A stretch of 64,000 bases of DNA from Rhizobium chutanense (lineage in GTDB: Bacteria > Pseudomonadota > Alphaproteobacteria > Rhizobiales > Rhizobiaceae), in assembly GCF_002531935.1 (NCBI RefSeq), contig NZ_NWSV01000013.1, positions 1-64,000 of the forward strand, written 5' to 3'. Below the pieces are notes generated by a model. It saw only the letters and a program-made list of their open reading frames with translations, searched no databases and was not told the origin of the DNA. The position numbers and the translations under genes were made by a program. Shown here one piece after another: positions 8,651 to 18,500 of this stretch. Numbering within the stretch: the first letter of the stretch is position 1; the number at the start of each line of letters is the position of its first letter.

Positions 8651-9196
8651 GACTGCGCGGCTCGCGAATGCGGACGCACCTCCATCAGCTTCAGGCAATG
8701 TGCATCTCGGCGAGACCGCCCCATTTGGGCGCGTGGTGGCCCCACGGACACACGCGATAAATTTGCCCTTTAGCGTAATCGTTTCATCATCTTGCCAATC
8801 CTGCGATGTTCTGCCAGTTCCTTCCGTCAGGCTGCGAAGCCGGACGCGATGGGAACTGTCGACACTCTATTTAGCGGATTGGTTTTTTTGACATTTGCCG
8901 CGCCCGAACTCGGCCTGCATCAGCTTGCGCAAGGCCAGGATTTCGATGCCGCCATCAGGCGGAAATCCACTCCTGCGCACTACTGTGCGCAGCCCTCGGA
9001 TCGTCTAATATATAGGCCAGCCTTGCTCACCGTTCCCTCAACCGGGCTTTGATGAGCACGCAATGGAGGATGACCAGGATGATTGGCCGAGGTACGTGCA
9101 TCAATCCCGCATCCACGAAGCTCGCCCTTCGTCCCGGCATCTGCGGGCAATCGCAAAGGGCAAGGCGAAGCAACCGAATTGAACAACGGGAGCAGC

Positions 9197-10195
9197 ATGA
9201 CAGAAAATAGCACTCCGCAATTCTCATTTCGATTTCGCGGCTCGTCCTTCGACAATATGGTCGAAACGCTCGGGGGCGCTTTTGGCGCGTTCGATGCCGA
9301 GCCTGTCGGCCGGGCGCAGCAGTTCCATTGGGGATTGGATTTTTCTGCGGCTGACAGCGCTGTCTTGCTCACCGGCTATCACGAGGCGGAGTTTCAGTTC
9401 AATATCGAGCCAACCGTCGATACGACAGAGTATTTGTCGATCGTCGTGCCGCGCAGCGGCGGCATGGGGGTGGCTTATGGATCCCGCATCGCCGAGGCGG
9501 GGCAGGGAAAATTGCTTCTCTACAACAATTTCGAACCAGACAGCGTCATCATGCACGGACAGTCGAACGTCATCGACGAATTGCTGATCAACTGGTCCGT
9601 GATCCTCCAGACGATCGGCCAGACGTTCGAAATTCCGTTCAGCGGCTCTCTCGATCTGTTGCCCGAACTGGATCTGTCGACGCCGGTCGGCCGGACGATC
9701 GGCAATCTGACCGAAACGATCGCCATCGGCATGCGCGACGACGGCCCCTTGCTGCAGTCGCCGATCGCCATGGCGCATATGACGCAGGCGCTGGCCGATC
9801 TGGTCGTGCGCCTGGTACCGCACCGGCTGTCGCATTTCCTCGACAACGGGCCTGCCCTGATTGCTCCCCGGCATGTCCGCAAGGCGATCGAATTCATGCA
9901 GGCCAATATCGATCAGCCGATCACCATGCCGAAGGTCGCCGAAGCGGCCGGCGTCTCCAGCCGGGCGCTCGAAACCGGTTTTCGCGCCTTCAGGGGAACC
10001 TCTCCTGCCGCCTATCTGCTGACGCTTCGCCTGCGCGCGGCCAGGCAGGACTTGCTCGACCCCGAAAGCACGGAGACGAAGAAGGCGATCTGTCTCAAAT
10101 GGGGCTTCTTTCATTTCGGCCGGTTTTCCGCAGTCTATAAATCGACCTACGGAGAATATCCTTCCGACACCAGGAAGCGCGTCTACCGTCGATAA
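9197..10195 (+). CDS. AraC-family transcriptional regulator
   Basis: From MTENSTPQFSFRF the protein has 332 residues. An N-terminal AraC-binding-like domain includes LLLYNNFEPDSVIMHG. The C-terminal 100 residues form two helix-turn-helix motifs, PITMPKVAEAAGVSSRALETGF and the weaker second one ending in KSTYGEYPSD. I chose the ATG at 9197 because GGGAGCAGC precedes it; upstream in-frame codons to 9083 have no domain character. No adjacent target operon is obvious, since the next genes on its right are convergent. The ligand is unknown. Confidence 0.85.
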   Translation: MTENSTPQFSFRFRGSSFDNMVETLGGAFGAFDAEPVGRAQQFHWGLDFSAADSAVLLTGYHEAEFQFNIEPTVDTTEYLSIVVPRSGGMGVAYGSRIAEAGQGKLLLYNNFEPDSVIMHGQSNVIDELLINWSVILQTIGQTFEIPFSGSLDLLPELDLSTPVGRTIGNLTETIAIGMRDDGPLLQSPIAMAHMTQALADLVVRLVPHRLSHFLDNGPALIAPRHVRKAIEFMQANIDQPITMPKVAEAAGVSSRALETGFRAFRGTSPAAYLLTLRLRAARQDLLDPESTETKKAICLKWGFFHFGRFSAVYKSTYGEYPSDTRKRVYRR

Positions 10196-10230
10196 CGCAT
10201 ATCATCGGGACGCGTGCCGCGGCTCCCGGC

Positions 10231-10515
10231 TTACGGCGGCGAAGCGGGCGGTAACCGGTAATGCACTCTCATCGTCCGCGGATCCCGCTTGACGATCTCG
10301 AGGACGCCCTGGCGCTCGGCCAGGGCATTGAGCTCCCGCAATACGAGAGAATGGGCGATCCCCAGCCTCTGCGCAAAGGCGCGGCTGTCATGGACAATCC
10401 CGAGCTCGGCGGCGACGAGAAGACCCGCCTGGATCGTCGTCAGCCCGGCATCCCGGGCTTGCGCTGCCGCGACGAGGGCAAGAAACCGATCAACGTCGGA
10501 GGTTTCTTCATTCAC
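10231..10515 (-). CDS. Small helix-turn-helix-like protein coupled to the YdeP oxidoreductase
   Basis: The 94-residue protein looks like a compact winged helix: a helix-rich N-terminus, RLGIAHSLVLRELNALAERQGVL as a recognition-helix candidate, and a beta-hairpin wing ending in MRVHYRLPP. Its GTG start overlaps the TGA of the upstream molybdoenzyme gene (GTGA, 4 bp), so translation is probably coupled. It may be a small regulator or an accessory factor for that enzyme. I do not recognise a named family. Confidence 0.7.
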   Translation of the reverse strand: MNEETSDVDRFLALVAAAQARDAGLTTIQAGLLVAAELGIVHDSRAFAQRLGIAHSLVLRELNALAERQGVLEIVKRDPRTMRVHYRLPPASPP

Positions 10516-12809
10516 GCGGCGTTGCGCCGGCGGAAGGATACCATGATCGACTTCGAGGTCGGCGTATCGCTTTCCCTGCCCGCACTGCCCAGCGGCACCA
10601 GCACGTTCAGCTCGGGATAATAACCGGCTATGCTGCCCCTCGGAATGTCATAAGGCACCAGCCGGAAATCCTGTGCGATGCGCTCGATGCCGTCATCATA
10701 CTCGCCGATCACGTCGACCCGGTCGCCGGCCTCGGCGCTCATCGCCTGCAAATCGGCGGGATGAATGAAAATCACCCGCCGCTCTCCGTAGACGCCGCGA
10801 TATCGGTCATCGAGACCGTAGACCGTCGTATTGTATTGATCATGCGACCGGAACGTCTGCAGAGCGAAACGATGTCCCTCGCCCTTTCGCGCGCGCTGAT
10901 GCACCGTCTCCTCGGGAAGCAGCTCGGACGAGAATGACGCCTTGCCTGCCGGCGTATCCCACTCCCGGTGCGCGGCCGCATTGCGCAGGTGGAAACCGCG
11001 CGGCTTGCGCAGGCGCGCATTGTAGTTTTCGAAGCCTGGAATGGTCGCCTCGATATGATCGCGGATAAGGTCGTAGTCGTCGGCGAGCCCCGCCCAGTCG
11101 ACCACGGCGACCCCCACCGTCGCTTCCGCCATGCCGGCAATGATGGCGACTTCCGAGAGCAGGTGCGGCGAGGCCGGGCGATTGATGCCGGCAGAACCAT
11201 GCACCATGCTCATCGAATCCTCGACGCTGACGAGCTGGGAATTGCCGGCTTCGTTGAGGTCCATCTCGGTGCGTCCGAGGCAGGGCAGGATGAAGGCCGC
11301 CTCGCCGGGCATGAGATGCGAATGATTGGGTTTGGTGGCGATGTGCACCGTCAGCTTCAGCCGCCGCAGCGCCTTTTCGACGAGGGCGCTGTCGGGCGTG
11401 GCTCGCGCGAAATTGCCGCCAAGCCCGATGAAGGCTTCGGCCGAGCCGTCGAGCATCGCGCCGATCGCGGCAAGAACATTGTGTCCATGTTCGCGGGGAA
11501 CGGCGAAGCGGAAGTGTTTCTCCAGCGCATCGAGAAAATCGTCCGCCGGCTTTTCGTTGATGCCGACGGTGCGGTCGCCCTGCACGTTGGAATGGCCGCG
11601 CACCGGGCAAAGGCCGGCGCCCGGCCTGCCGATATTGCCGCGCAGGAACATGAAGTTAGCGATCTCGCGGATCGTCGCGACCGAATGCAGGTGCTGGGTG
11701 ACACCCATCGCCCAGGTGCAGATGACCCGTTCGGCATTGATATAGACATCGGCCGCCCGTTCGATCTCCGCCCGGCTCAGTCCCGACTGGTCCTCGATCT
11801 CAACCCAGCTCGTCGCCTCGACCGCGGCCCGATAGGCCTGAAAATCCGCGCAGTGTTCGGTAAGAAATGCATGATCGAGGACCGGGGGCAGACCGGCGGC
11901 GACCGCTCGGCCTTCGGCGGCCAGCACGGCCTTGGCCATGCCCCGCACCGCGGCCATATCGCCGCCGAGCTGCGGCTGCAGATATTGGCTGGCGATCTCG
12001 GTCGAACCGCCGCGCAGCATCTCGATCTTGTCCTGCGGATTGGAGAAGCGCTCCAGGCCGCGCTCGCGGATGGGGTTGAAGACGACGATACGCGCGCCGC
12101 GGATGGCCGCACGGCGCAGGTCGCCGAGCATTCTCGGATGATTGGTGCCGGGGTTCTGGCCGATCACGAAAATCGCATCGGCCTCTTCGAAATCCTCCAG
12201 AAGCACGGTGCCCTTGCCGACGCCGACCGCCTGGCGCATGGCAATGCCGCTTGCTTCGTGGCACATGTTGGAGCAATCGGGAAAATTATTGGTGCCGTAG
12301 ACGCGCACGAACAGCTGATAAAGGAAGGCGGCTTCGTTGCTGGCCCGGCCCGAGGTGTAGAATTCCGCCCGGTTGGGGCTGTCGAGGCCCTTGAGGATGC
12401 CGCCGATCTCGGCAAAGGCATCCCCCCACGAAACCGGCAGGTAGCGGTCGCTGACCCTGTCGTAACGCATCGGATGCGTGAGGCGGCCGTTGAGTTCGAG
12501 TTCATAATCGCTCAGCCGGCGAAGCTGCGAGACCGTATTGTCCGCGAAGAAGGCGGGCGTTGCCCGCTTCTCGGTCGCCTCCCAGGCGACCGCCTTGACG
12601 CCGTTCTCGCAGAACTCGAACGACGATCCGTGTTCCGGATCGCCCCAGGCGCAGCCCGGGCAATCGAAACCATCCGGCTGGTTTGCCTTCAGCATGGTGC
12701 GCGCGCCCGAAATGGGCATACCGCTTTGCAGTAATTGCTTACCGCAACTCTTCAAAGCGCCCCAGCCGCCGGCTGCCGCCGATTTCTTACCAATGAATTT
12801 TGTGTCCAT
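10512..12809 (-). CDS. FdhF/YdeP-family molybdopterin oxidoreductase
   Basis: The 765-residue protein matches the YdeP branch of the formate-dehydrogenase-like molybdoenzymes. It has an N-terminal Cys50/Cys53 motif DCPGCAWGD, then SNMCHEASG with Cys183, repeated bis-MGD contacts such as IGQNPGTNHPRMLGDLRRA, GNIGRPGAGLCPVRGHSNVQGDR, and a C-terminal dinucleotide-binding barrel. E. coli YdeP contributes to acid resistance but its reaction is not settled, so the substrate here is uncertain. It is the first gene of a two-gene unit with the small protein that overlaps its stop codon. Confidence 0.9.
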   Translation of the reverse strand: MDTKFIGKKSAAAGGWGALKSCGKQLLQSGMPISGARTMLKANQPDGFDCPGCAWGDPEHGSSFEFCENGVKAVAWEATEKRATPAFFADNTVSQLRRLSDYELELNGRLTHPMRYDRVSDRYLPVSWGDAFAEIGGILKGLDSPNRAEFYTSGRASNEAAFLYQLFVRVYGTNNFPDCSNMCHEASGIAMRQAVGVGKGTVLLEDFEEADAIFVIGQNPGTNHPRMLGDLRRAAIRGARIVVFNPIRERGLERFSNPQDKIEMLRGGSTEIASQYLQPQLGGDMAAVRGMAKAVLAAEGRAVAAGLPPVLDHAFLTEHCADFQAYRAAVEATSWVEIEDQSGLSRAEIERAADVYINAERVICTWAMGVTQHLHSVATIREIANFMFLRGNIGRPGAGLCPVRGHSNVQGDRTVGINEKPADDFLDALEKHFRFAVPREHGHNVLAAIGAMLDGSAEAFIGLGGNFARATPDSALVEKALRRLKLTVHIATKPNHSHLMPGEAAFILPCLGRTEMDLNEAGNSQLVSVEDSMSMVHGSAGINRPASPHLLSEVAIIAGMAEATVGVAVVDWAGLADDYDLIRDHIEATIPGFENYNARLRKPRGFHLRNAAAHREWDTPAGKASFSSELLPEETVHQRARKGEGHRFALQTFRSHDQYNTTVYGLDDRYRGVYGERRVIFIHPADLQAMSAEAGDRVDVIGEYDDGIERIAQDFRLVPYDIPRGSIAGYYPELNVLVPLGSAGRESDTPTSKSIMVSFRRRNAA

Positions 12810-12916
12810 GCGCCCTGTATTGTTGAAACGGGCAAAACATCAAGGCCACAGCAGCGATGGTTCAATAGAAAAAATCTATCGAGGAAGGATCGCATCCAGC
12901 TTGATCGGACGGCGAG

Positions 12917-14857
12917 CTAACCGACGTCCTTCATGGCATGCCGTTCCCCAGTGGGCGAATAGGCCAGAATCCGATTGCGGCCCTGGGTCTTGGCGTCGTA
13001 GAGCGCCGCGTCGGCTTCGGCCAGAAGGCGGTTCGGATTGGTTCGCAGAACGGCCCCGGTCGCGCAGGCCAGGCCGATGCTCGCCGTCACCCGCAAAAAT
13101 TCGCTGCCGGAATGGGCGATATTTTCCTTGGCGAGGCGACGCGCGAATTGCTCGGCGACGATCATTGCCCCTTTGGCGCTGGTGTCAGGGAGAAACACCA
13201 CGAATTCCTCTCCGCCGTAACGCGCGACGATGTCGGCCGGCCGGCTGACCGATTGGCGCAGACACTTGCTGACGACCCGCAGGCACTGGTCTCCGGCGGG
13301 ATGGCCATAGGTGTCGTTATAGGCCTTGAAGCGATCGATATCGACCATCAGCAGGCTGAACGGCGTGTTTTTCCTGGCGCTGCCTGCGGTTTCGCGCGCG
13401 AAAGCCTCATCGAAGGCACGACGGTTGACGATGCCGGTGAGCCCGTCGGTCTCGGCCAGGCTCTTCAGCTGCTCGGCCGACAGCCTGAGGGCGATTTCCG
13501 CCTGCTTCGTCGCCGTGATATCCGAGACGACGGCCATCGCCATACCGTCTTCCGCAAGCCTTGTCCGAATGCTGCGCCAGTCGCCGTTGTGAAGCTGAAC
13601 CTCTTCGTCCTTGTTGCTGTGCAGCGAGGCGGCGGCGGCCTTGATCCACCCGTCCACGTCACCTTCCGGGATACCGGTGCGCTCGCCGGTTTCCGCGACG
13701 CGGCGCAGGATGTCGCTGATATGGGCGCCGACCACGCGAGCATCTCCGGAGAGCGGGAACGCATCGCGATACTGGTCGTTGCAAAAGACAAGAAAACCCT
13801 TGCTGTCATACATGGCGATGCCATCGGACATGCCCGCCATCGCATGCGACAGCAGGTTCTTGCTTTCGCGCAATTCCCGGTCCAGGGCGACACGCTCGGT
13901 GATATCACGCGTTACGCCGGCCAGGCCAATCACCCGCCCCTGCCTGTCGCGCAATGGAACCTTGGAGGCGAGCAGCGACCTGCCCTCGATTTTCTCGGCC
14001 GAGTCGATCAGCGGCACTCCGGTGTCTATGACCTGCTGCTCGAGATAATATAATTCTTCGGCCAGCGGCCGCGACATCAGATTGAAATCCGACAATCCGA
14101 TCATCTCGGCCGTCGTCCGGAAACGAAAGAGACGAGTCATATTCTCGTTGACGGCAATGAACCGGCTGTTTCGGTCCTTGACATAGAGATAGTCGGGCGA
14201 CTGCGAAAATGCGGTCACCAATATGCTTCGTTCCAGCGCCCATTGCTGGGTCTTCAAGAGAACGAAACCACACAGGACGGTCGCCAGGCAATTCAACACG
14301 GTCATGGGCAGACCGATGATGGCCAGCACGCGGGCGTGCACCAGGGTGGGGAGCGTCGCCATCGATAGAACAAGCGCGGCTCCGAGCGCAAGACTGAGCA
14401 GCGCAACGTCCATAAGCGCAGGAGATCTTTTACGAATCCAGAAATTGGCAGCCAGGCCGATGCCGGTCGCGACAGCAATGACGATGAGACCATCGATCAT
14501 CGCCGTGCCGCCGACCCAGAAGCGGAAGGCCATCGCCATCAACGCTGCGAAAGCTGCCGCAATCGGTCCACCGAACATGCCCGCCAAAGCAAGCGGCGAG
14601 AAGCGCAAGTCGATATAGAGGCCGGGATTGAATTCGACCGCCAACAATATCGATCCGATGGAGGCGGCACCCGCTACGATTCCGAACGCGATTTTTTCCT
14701 GTCGGGCCGAGCGGCGCTGAAACTGGATTGAAAAATGCGCCCAGAGCGAAATTGCCAGGCAGACGAATGAAAGGTTGCCACCGAATTGCGTCCAGATGCC
14801 GTTCACCGCGTTAGGTCCACCTTCCACTACGTGTAAGAACCCATCATAGGGCAGCAC
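12917..14857 (-). CDS. Membrane PAS-PAS diguanylate cyclase
   Basis: The 646-residue protein begins with about six membrane segments (25-205) of the 5TM-receptor type. Two PAS domains follow (about 210-325, ending GVTRDITERV, and 335-450), then a GGDEF domain with the active GGEEF at 548-552. An inhibitory-site motif RxxD (RPAD, 539-542) lies five residues before it, so product inhibition is likely. It should synthesise c-di-GMP from GTP in response to a signal sensed by the membrane or PAS modules. It stands alone, transcribed leftward. Confidence 0.93.
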   Translation of the reverse strand: MLPYDGFLHVVEGGPNAVNGIWTQFGGNLSFVCLAISLWAHFSIQFQRRSARQEKIAFGIVAGAASIGSILLAVEFNPGLYIDLRFSPLALAGMFGGPIAAAFAALMAMAFRFWVGGTAMIDGLIVIAVATGIGLAANFWIRKRSPALMDVALLSLALGAALVLSMATLPTLVHARVLAIIGLPMTVLNCLATVLCGFVLLKTQQWALERSILVTAFSQSPDYLYVKDRNSRFIAVNENMTRLFRFRTTAEMIGLSDFNLMSRPLAEELYYLEQQVIDTGVPLIDSAEKIEGRSLLASKVPLRDRQGRVIGLAGVTRDITERVALDRELRESKNLLSHAMAGMSDGIAMYDSKGFLVFCNDQYRDAFPLSGDARVVGAHISDILRRVAETGERTGIPEGDVDGWIKAAAASLHSNKDEEVQLHNGDWRSIRTRLAEDGMAMAVVSDITATKQAEIALRLSAEQLKSLAETDGLTGIVNRRAFDEAFARETAGSARKNTPFSLLMVDIDRFKAYNDTYGHPAGDQCLRVVSKCLRQSVSRPADIVARYGGEEFVVFLPDTSAKGAMIVAEQFARRLAKENIAHSGSEFLRVTASIGLACATGAVLRTNPNRLLAEADAALYDAKTQGRNRILAYSPTGERHAMKDVG

Positions 14858-15119
14858 TGGTTTGAGCTTGGTTAAAACCCACAGACCTGTCGACTTATGT
14901 GTCCGCCGACGCGCCTCGGAGCAGATCGGCAGGAGACATCATGTTCGCGACGCGCTGCGGTTCGACTGCTAGCACCGGATGAATAAGGCAGGCTTAACAA
15001 CCGCGCCGCAAGCGTCGGGACACGTCTTTTACTGAGACAAAAATGCGCCATCCGGACAGGATTGCGCAATCGGGCTAGCCGTTGCACGCCGCGCCTGCCT
15101 GTCCGACCTTCGATGACCT

Positions 15120-16043
15120 TCAGCGCAGCAGGGCGTCGATCTCGCCGCGCGAAGGCATGGCGGGGGCCGTGCCCGGCCGCGTCACCGCAATTGCCGCCGT
15201 GGCGCAACCGAAGCGTACCGCTTCGACCGGAGCATATCCTTCGGAGATCGCCGTCGCGAAGCCGCCCAAGAAGGCATCGCCGGCGCCCGTGGTGTCGACG
15301 ACGTTGCCCGCAGAAAACGCCGGTACGAATTCACTCCGATCGGCTGCTTGGTAATAGGCGCCGCGCGCACCGAGGGTCAGGATCACCGCTTTCGCTCCGC
15401 GATCCAGCAAGGTACGTGCCGCCGCACGTGCCTGCTCGTCCGTTTCGATCGCATGTCCCACCAATTCGGCTGCCTCCACCTCGTTCGGGACGATGAAATC
15501 ACACAAATCATAGACACTGTCCGGTATGGCGCGGGCAGGCGCGGGATTGAAAATCGTGGTGACCCCTGCCCTTTTCGCCATCGACAGGGCATGTATGGCG
15601 GCGTCGAGCGGCTGTTCGAGCTGGGTCATGAAGATAGCCGCCCTTTCGATCTCCGCCCGGTTCGCATCGACGTCTTCGATGCCGATGAGACCGGCAGCAC
15701 CCGGCGCGACGATGATGGCATTGTCGCCGGTCGCTTCGTCGACGAAGATGAAGGCAGCACCGCTGGAGACGCCGTCCATCTTCATCACATTGGCTTTGAC
15801 GCCCGCCGCGGCATAGGCCGCAAGGGCCATTTCGCCGAACGGATCATTGCCGACCCGGGAGATGAAGGTCACTTTCCCGCCGGCCCTTGCCGCGGCGATC
15901 GCCTGGTTGGAGCCCTTGCCTCCCGGCCCAAGCGTGAAGCCGGACCCCATCAGCGTCTCGGCGATGTGCGGCAGGCGCTTGGCCTTGTAGGCGGTGTCGG
16001 CGGCGAAAATCCCGAGAATGACGATTCCGCTTTTCCCGCTCAT
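15120..16043 (-). CDS. PfkB-family carbohydrate kinase (ribokinase-like)
   Basis: From MSGKSGIVILGIF the protein has 307 residues. It shows both PfkB signatures: GGKGSNQAIAAARAGG near the N-terminus and VVDTTGAGDAFLGGFATAI near the C-terminus, which holds the catalytic Asp. It should phosphorylate the sugar imported by the transporter further upstream. Its ATG overlaps the stop of the mutarotase gene (ATGA). In-frame codons upstream to 16127 lie inside that gene and are not part of the kinase. The exact sugar is not readable from sequence. Confidence 0.92.
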   Translation of the reverse strand: MSGKSGIVILGIFAADTAYKAKRLPHIAETLMGSGFTLGPGGKGSNQAIAAARAGGKVTFISRVGNDPFGEMALAAYAAAGVKANVMKMDGVSSGAAFIFVDEATGDNAIIVAPGAAGLIGIEDVDANRAEIERAAIFMTQLEQPLDAAIHALSMAKRAGVTTIFNPAPARAIPDSVYDLCDFIVPNEVEAAELVGHAIETDEQARAAARTLLDRGAKAVILTLGARGAYYQAADRSEFVPAFSAGNVVDTTGAGDAFLGGFATAISEGYAPVEAVRFGCATAAIAVTRPGTAPAMPSRGEIDALLR

Positions 16044-16501
16044 CGCAGAGCCTCCTCCGCCGGGATGACGCCCTTGGTCAGAAGGAAGCATCCGTAGAAA
16101 CGCAGTTCCCCGGTTGCGATCACGCAATAGGCCTTTTTGGCGATGTCATAAAAGGCCATGCGTTCGACCGGATACATGGGCGACGGCTTGCCTTCGGCGC
16201 GGTCGACAACGGCCTGGACTTCCTGTTGAATCGGCGGAATTTCGTGAGGTTTGCCGATCACCTCCATACGACCCGCCGAAGGCTGGATGGGGGTGTCCAG
16301 CGGAAAGACGGAAAGGATCGCATCGATCGCCTGCGGCGCGGAAATGTTTTCCATCGTCAGCAATCTCCCCAGACGCGTCTGGCGAGCGATCGAATCCGAC
16401 GGAAAGTTCGTGTCGGAGATGACGAGATAATCGCCATGTCCCATATTGCAAAGTGCTTGAAGAATATCGCCGTTGAGTTCGGCCCTGATTCCCTTGAGCA
16501 T
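16040..16501 (-). CDS. RbsD/FucU-family sugar mutarotase
   Basis: The 153 residues match the family from the start, with MLKGIRAELNGDILQALCNMGHGD carrying the catalytic-site His and ISDTNFPS following. The C-terminal block ERMAFYDIAKKAYCVIATGE, then YGCFLLTKGVI, looks more like FucU than RbsD. These enzymes interconvert sugar anomers so that the kinase or permease sees the right form. It lies between the LacI gene and the kinase, coupled to the latter by a 4-bp overlap. Confidence 0.9.
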   Translation of the reverse strand: MLKGIRAELNGDILQALCNMGHGDYLVISDTNFPSDSIARQTRLGRLLTMENISAPQAIDAILSVFPLDTPIQPSAGRMEVIGKPHEIPPIQQEVQAVVDRAEGKPSPMYPVERMAFYDIAKKAYCVIATGELRFYGCFLLTKGVIPAEEALR

Positions 16502-16545
16502 CTGATCCTTCCATCCCTTTTATTGGCCTCAATGCTGGCCTTGCT

Positions 16546-17571
16546 TCAATTTTTATGCCCGGCGACTGCCTTGGGCTGCGCAGGCGGACCGCTCGAGCCC
16601 CGCACCACCAGCGACCCATCGACCATCTCATCTCCTCTGCCCGAAGGTTCCTCGAGGAGAAGGCCGACCGCGCGCCGCGCCAGCATGTCGGCCGGCTGGC
16701 ATATGGTCGTCAGCCTGGGAACGACGAGATTGGCGAGCGAAATATCGTCGAAACCCGTCACCGAGAGTTTGCGCGGCACGTCGATCTTGAGGTCGCGCGC
16801 CGCACGCAGCGCGCCGATCGCCTGCTGGTCGCTGGCGGCCGCAATGGCCGTGGGCCGGTCCTGCGGCGGGCGTGAAAGCAGGTCGCGGGCAATTCTTTCG
16901 CCGGATTCGTAATCGAATTTGCCGTAGGCGATTTCCAGTTCGACCGGCTCGCCCGTTTCGCCGAACCTATCGATGCGACCGACGAAGCCCTCCTTGCGCA
17001 TGCGCCCGGCCTCGGTGTCGGGCGGCCCGGCGATATAGGCGATATGGCGGTGCCCGAGCTCATAGAGATGGTCGGCCATCAGCGCCGCCGCCTGCGCATG
17101 GTTGGTCGAGACCAGGGGAAAGGCGCCGAAGCGCCGGTCCAGCGAGATGACGGGAACCGCAGCCTCCAGGTGGAGCCCCGGACTGTCGCTCGAAGCCACC
17201 ACGATGATGCCGCGCACCGACCGATCGAGAAACGCCAGGACGTGGCTCTGCTCCGCTTCGCGATCGTCATGCGAACTTGCCAGCATCAGGCTATGCCCGC
17301 GTTCGAGCGCCGCGCGCTCGACGCTGGCTGCGAGCTGCGCGAAGAACGGGTTGGTGATGTCGGGAACGATGAGGCCGATAACATCGGTCCTGCTGGTGCG
17401 CAGCGCCCTCGCGGTGACGTTAGGCCGGTAACCGAGCGCTGAGATGGCGTCGTTGACCTTTTCGCGCAGCAAGGGTTTGACCGCCGCTTCGCCCGACAGC
17501 ACGCGCGAAACAGTGCCCACGGATACATCAGCATATTCTGCGACATCCTTGATTGTGGGCATCTTTGACAT
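16546..17571 (-). CDS. LacI-family transcriptional repressor
   Basis: From MSKMPTIKDVAEYADVSVGT the protein has 341 residues. The N-terminal HTH and hinge (about 5-60) are canonical, followed by a periplasmic-binding-protein-like sensor domain from VIGLIVPDITNPFFAQL. It starts 17 bp after the second permease gene, inside the sugar operon, and two identical TGAAACGTTTCA palindromes stand upstream of the operon. It most likely represses its own operon and the divergent ATPase gene, released by the sugar or its phosphate. Upstream in-frame codons belong to the permease region and are not included. Confidence 0.93.
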   Translation of the reverse strand: MSKMPTIKDVAEYADVSVGTVSRVLSGEAAVKPLLREKVNDAISALGYRPNVTARALRTSRTDVIGLIVPDITNPFFAQLAASVERAALERGHSLMLASSHDDREAEQSHVLAFLDRSVRGIIVVASSDSPGLHLEAAVPVISLDRRFGAFPLVSTNHAQAAALMADHLYELGHRHIAYIAGPPDTEAGRMRKEGFVGRIDRFGETGEPVELEIAYGKFDYESGERIARDLLSRPPQDRPTAIAAASDQQAIGALRAARDLKIDVPRKLSVTGFDDISLANLVVPRLTTICQPADMLARRAVGLLLEEPSGRGDEMVDGSLVVRGSSGPPAQPKAVAGHKN

Positions 17572-17588
17572 TTTAGACCGTCCCGCAG

Positions 17589-18500
17589 CTATTTTACCGC
17601 TCCAGCGGTCATCCCGGCAATGATGTGCTTTTCCAGAACGACGCCGACAGCGACCAGCGGAAGGATGCCGGCGGTGGAAAGTGCGGCCATCGACCACCAG
17701 TTGATGCCCTGGCTGCCCGTCTGGCTGGCAATCATCACCGGCAGGGTGTTGGTGTTGGTCGAGGTCAGCAATGCCGCGAAGAAATATTCGTTCCAGCACA
17801 GGATCAGCGCCAGCAGGAAGGCGGCGACCATGCCCGGCAGAACGAGCGGCACGATGATGCGGGCGAAGGCGCCCCAGATCGACAGCCCGTCGACCAGCGC
17901 GGCTTCCTCCAGCTCCACCGGTATGGTGGCGAACTGGTCGCGCATGATCCAGACGACGATCGGCAGGACCATCAGCGTATAGACGGCGATCATACCCACA
18001 TAGGTGTCGAGCAGCGCCAGTTCCTTGTAGAGAACCAAGAACGGCAAAGCGAGAACGACGGGCGGCATGATCAGCTGCGACAGGAAGAAAAAGGAAATGT
18101 CGGAGTTGCGCATATGGCCGAACTTGTAGGAAAAGCGGCTGAGGCCATAGGCGGCGAGCGATCCGAGGACGACCGCCAAGACCGATGCCGTGACCGAGAT
18201 GACGACGCTGTTCCAGAGCCTGCGCATGAACTCCTCGCGCACCGTCGAGACCTCGAAGATCGTATCCGGGGAGAGCCCCAGAGAGCGCCAGCCGAGCCAG
18301 CTGGGTGCAAAGTTGAACCAGGGGATCAGATTGCCGCGCATCACGTCGGCGGCAGTCTTGAACGAGGTCGAGACCGTCCAGAACAGCGGGAACACGCAGA
18401 CGAATGCCCAGGTGACGAGCAGGCCATAGACGACGAAACGCATGGCCCACCAGCGAATGCGCTGGCCGCGCGCGTATTTTTCGAAATCGATCCGGACCAT
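17589..18500 (-). CDS. CUT1 sugar ABC transporter permease (MalG-like)
   Basis: The 303-residue inner-membrane protein begins MVRIDFEKYARGQ and has about six membrane helices. The EAA loop EEAALVDGLSIWGAFARIIVP is near the C-terminus, as in MalG/UgpE-type subunits. Its ATG shares one base with the TGA of the partner permease gene (TGATG), giving tight coupling. Together with the other permease, the binding protein and the divergent ATPase it forms a complete sugar importer. Confidence 0.92.
   Translation of the reverse strand: MVRIDFEKYARGQRIRWWAMRFVVYGLLVTWAFVCVFPLFWTVSTSFKTAADVMRGNLIPWFNFAPSWLGWRSLGLSPDTIFEVSTVREEFMRRLWNSVVISVTASVLAVVLGSLAAYGLSRFSYKFGHMRNSDISFFFLSQLIMPPVVLALPFLVLYKELALLDTYVGMIAVYTLMVLPIVVWIMRDQFATIPVELEEAALVDGLSIWGAFARIIVPLVLPGMVAAFLLALILCWNEYFFAALLTSTNTNTLPVMIASQTGSQGINWWSMAALSTAGILPLVAVGVVLEKHIIAGMTAGAVK

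Larger units (their letters stand above)
8291..9196. other. Gene-poor stretch, probably decayed DNA
   Basis: I see no convincing gene in these 900 bases. The short open frames lack ribosome binding sites and recognisable motifs, and they overlap one another on both strands. Two perfect hairpins (8560-8585 and 8602-8650) lie in the middle. The stretch follows an oxidoreductase remnant, so the whole 7.9-9.2 kb interval looks like a degenerated segment. Confidence 0.5.

Noticed and set aside
10968..12734. A 588-codon plus-strand frame across the YdeP gene
   Set aside because: Antisense shadow of a conserved enzyme, with the His/Arg/Asp-rich composition of a shadow frame.
14858..15119. Possible small gene between the cyclase and kinase genes
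   Set aside because: Open frames here are short, overlap on both strands and lack start signals; nothing could be supported.
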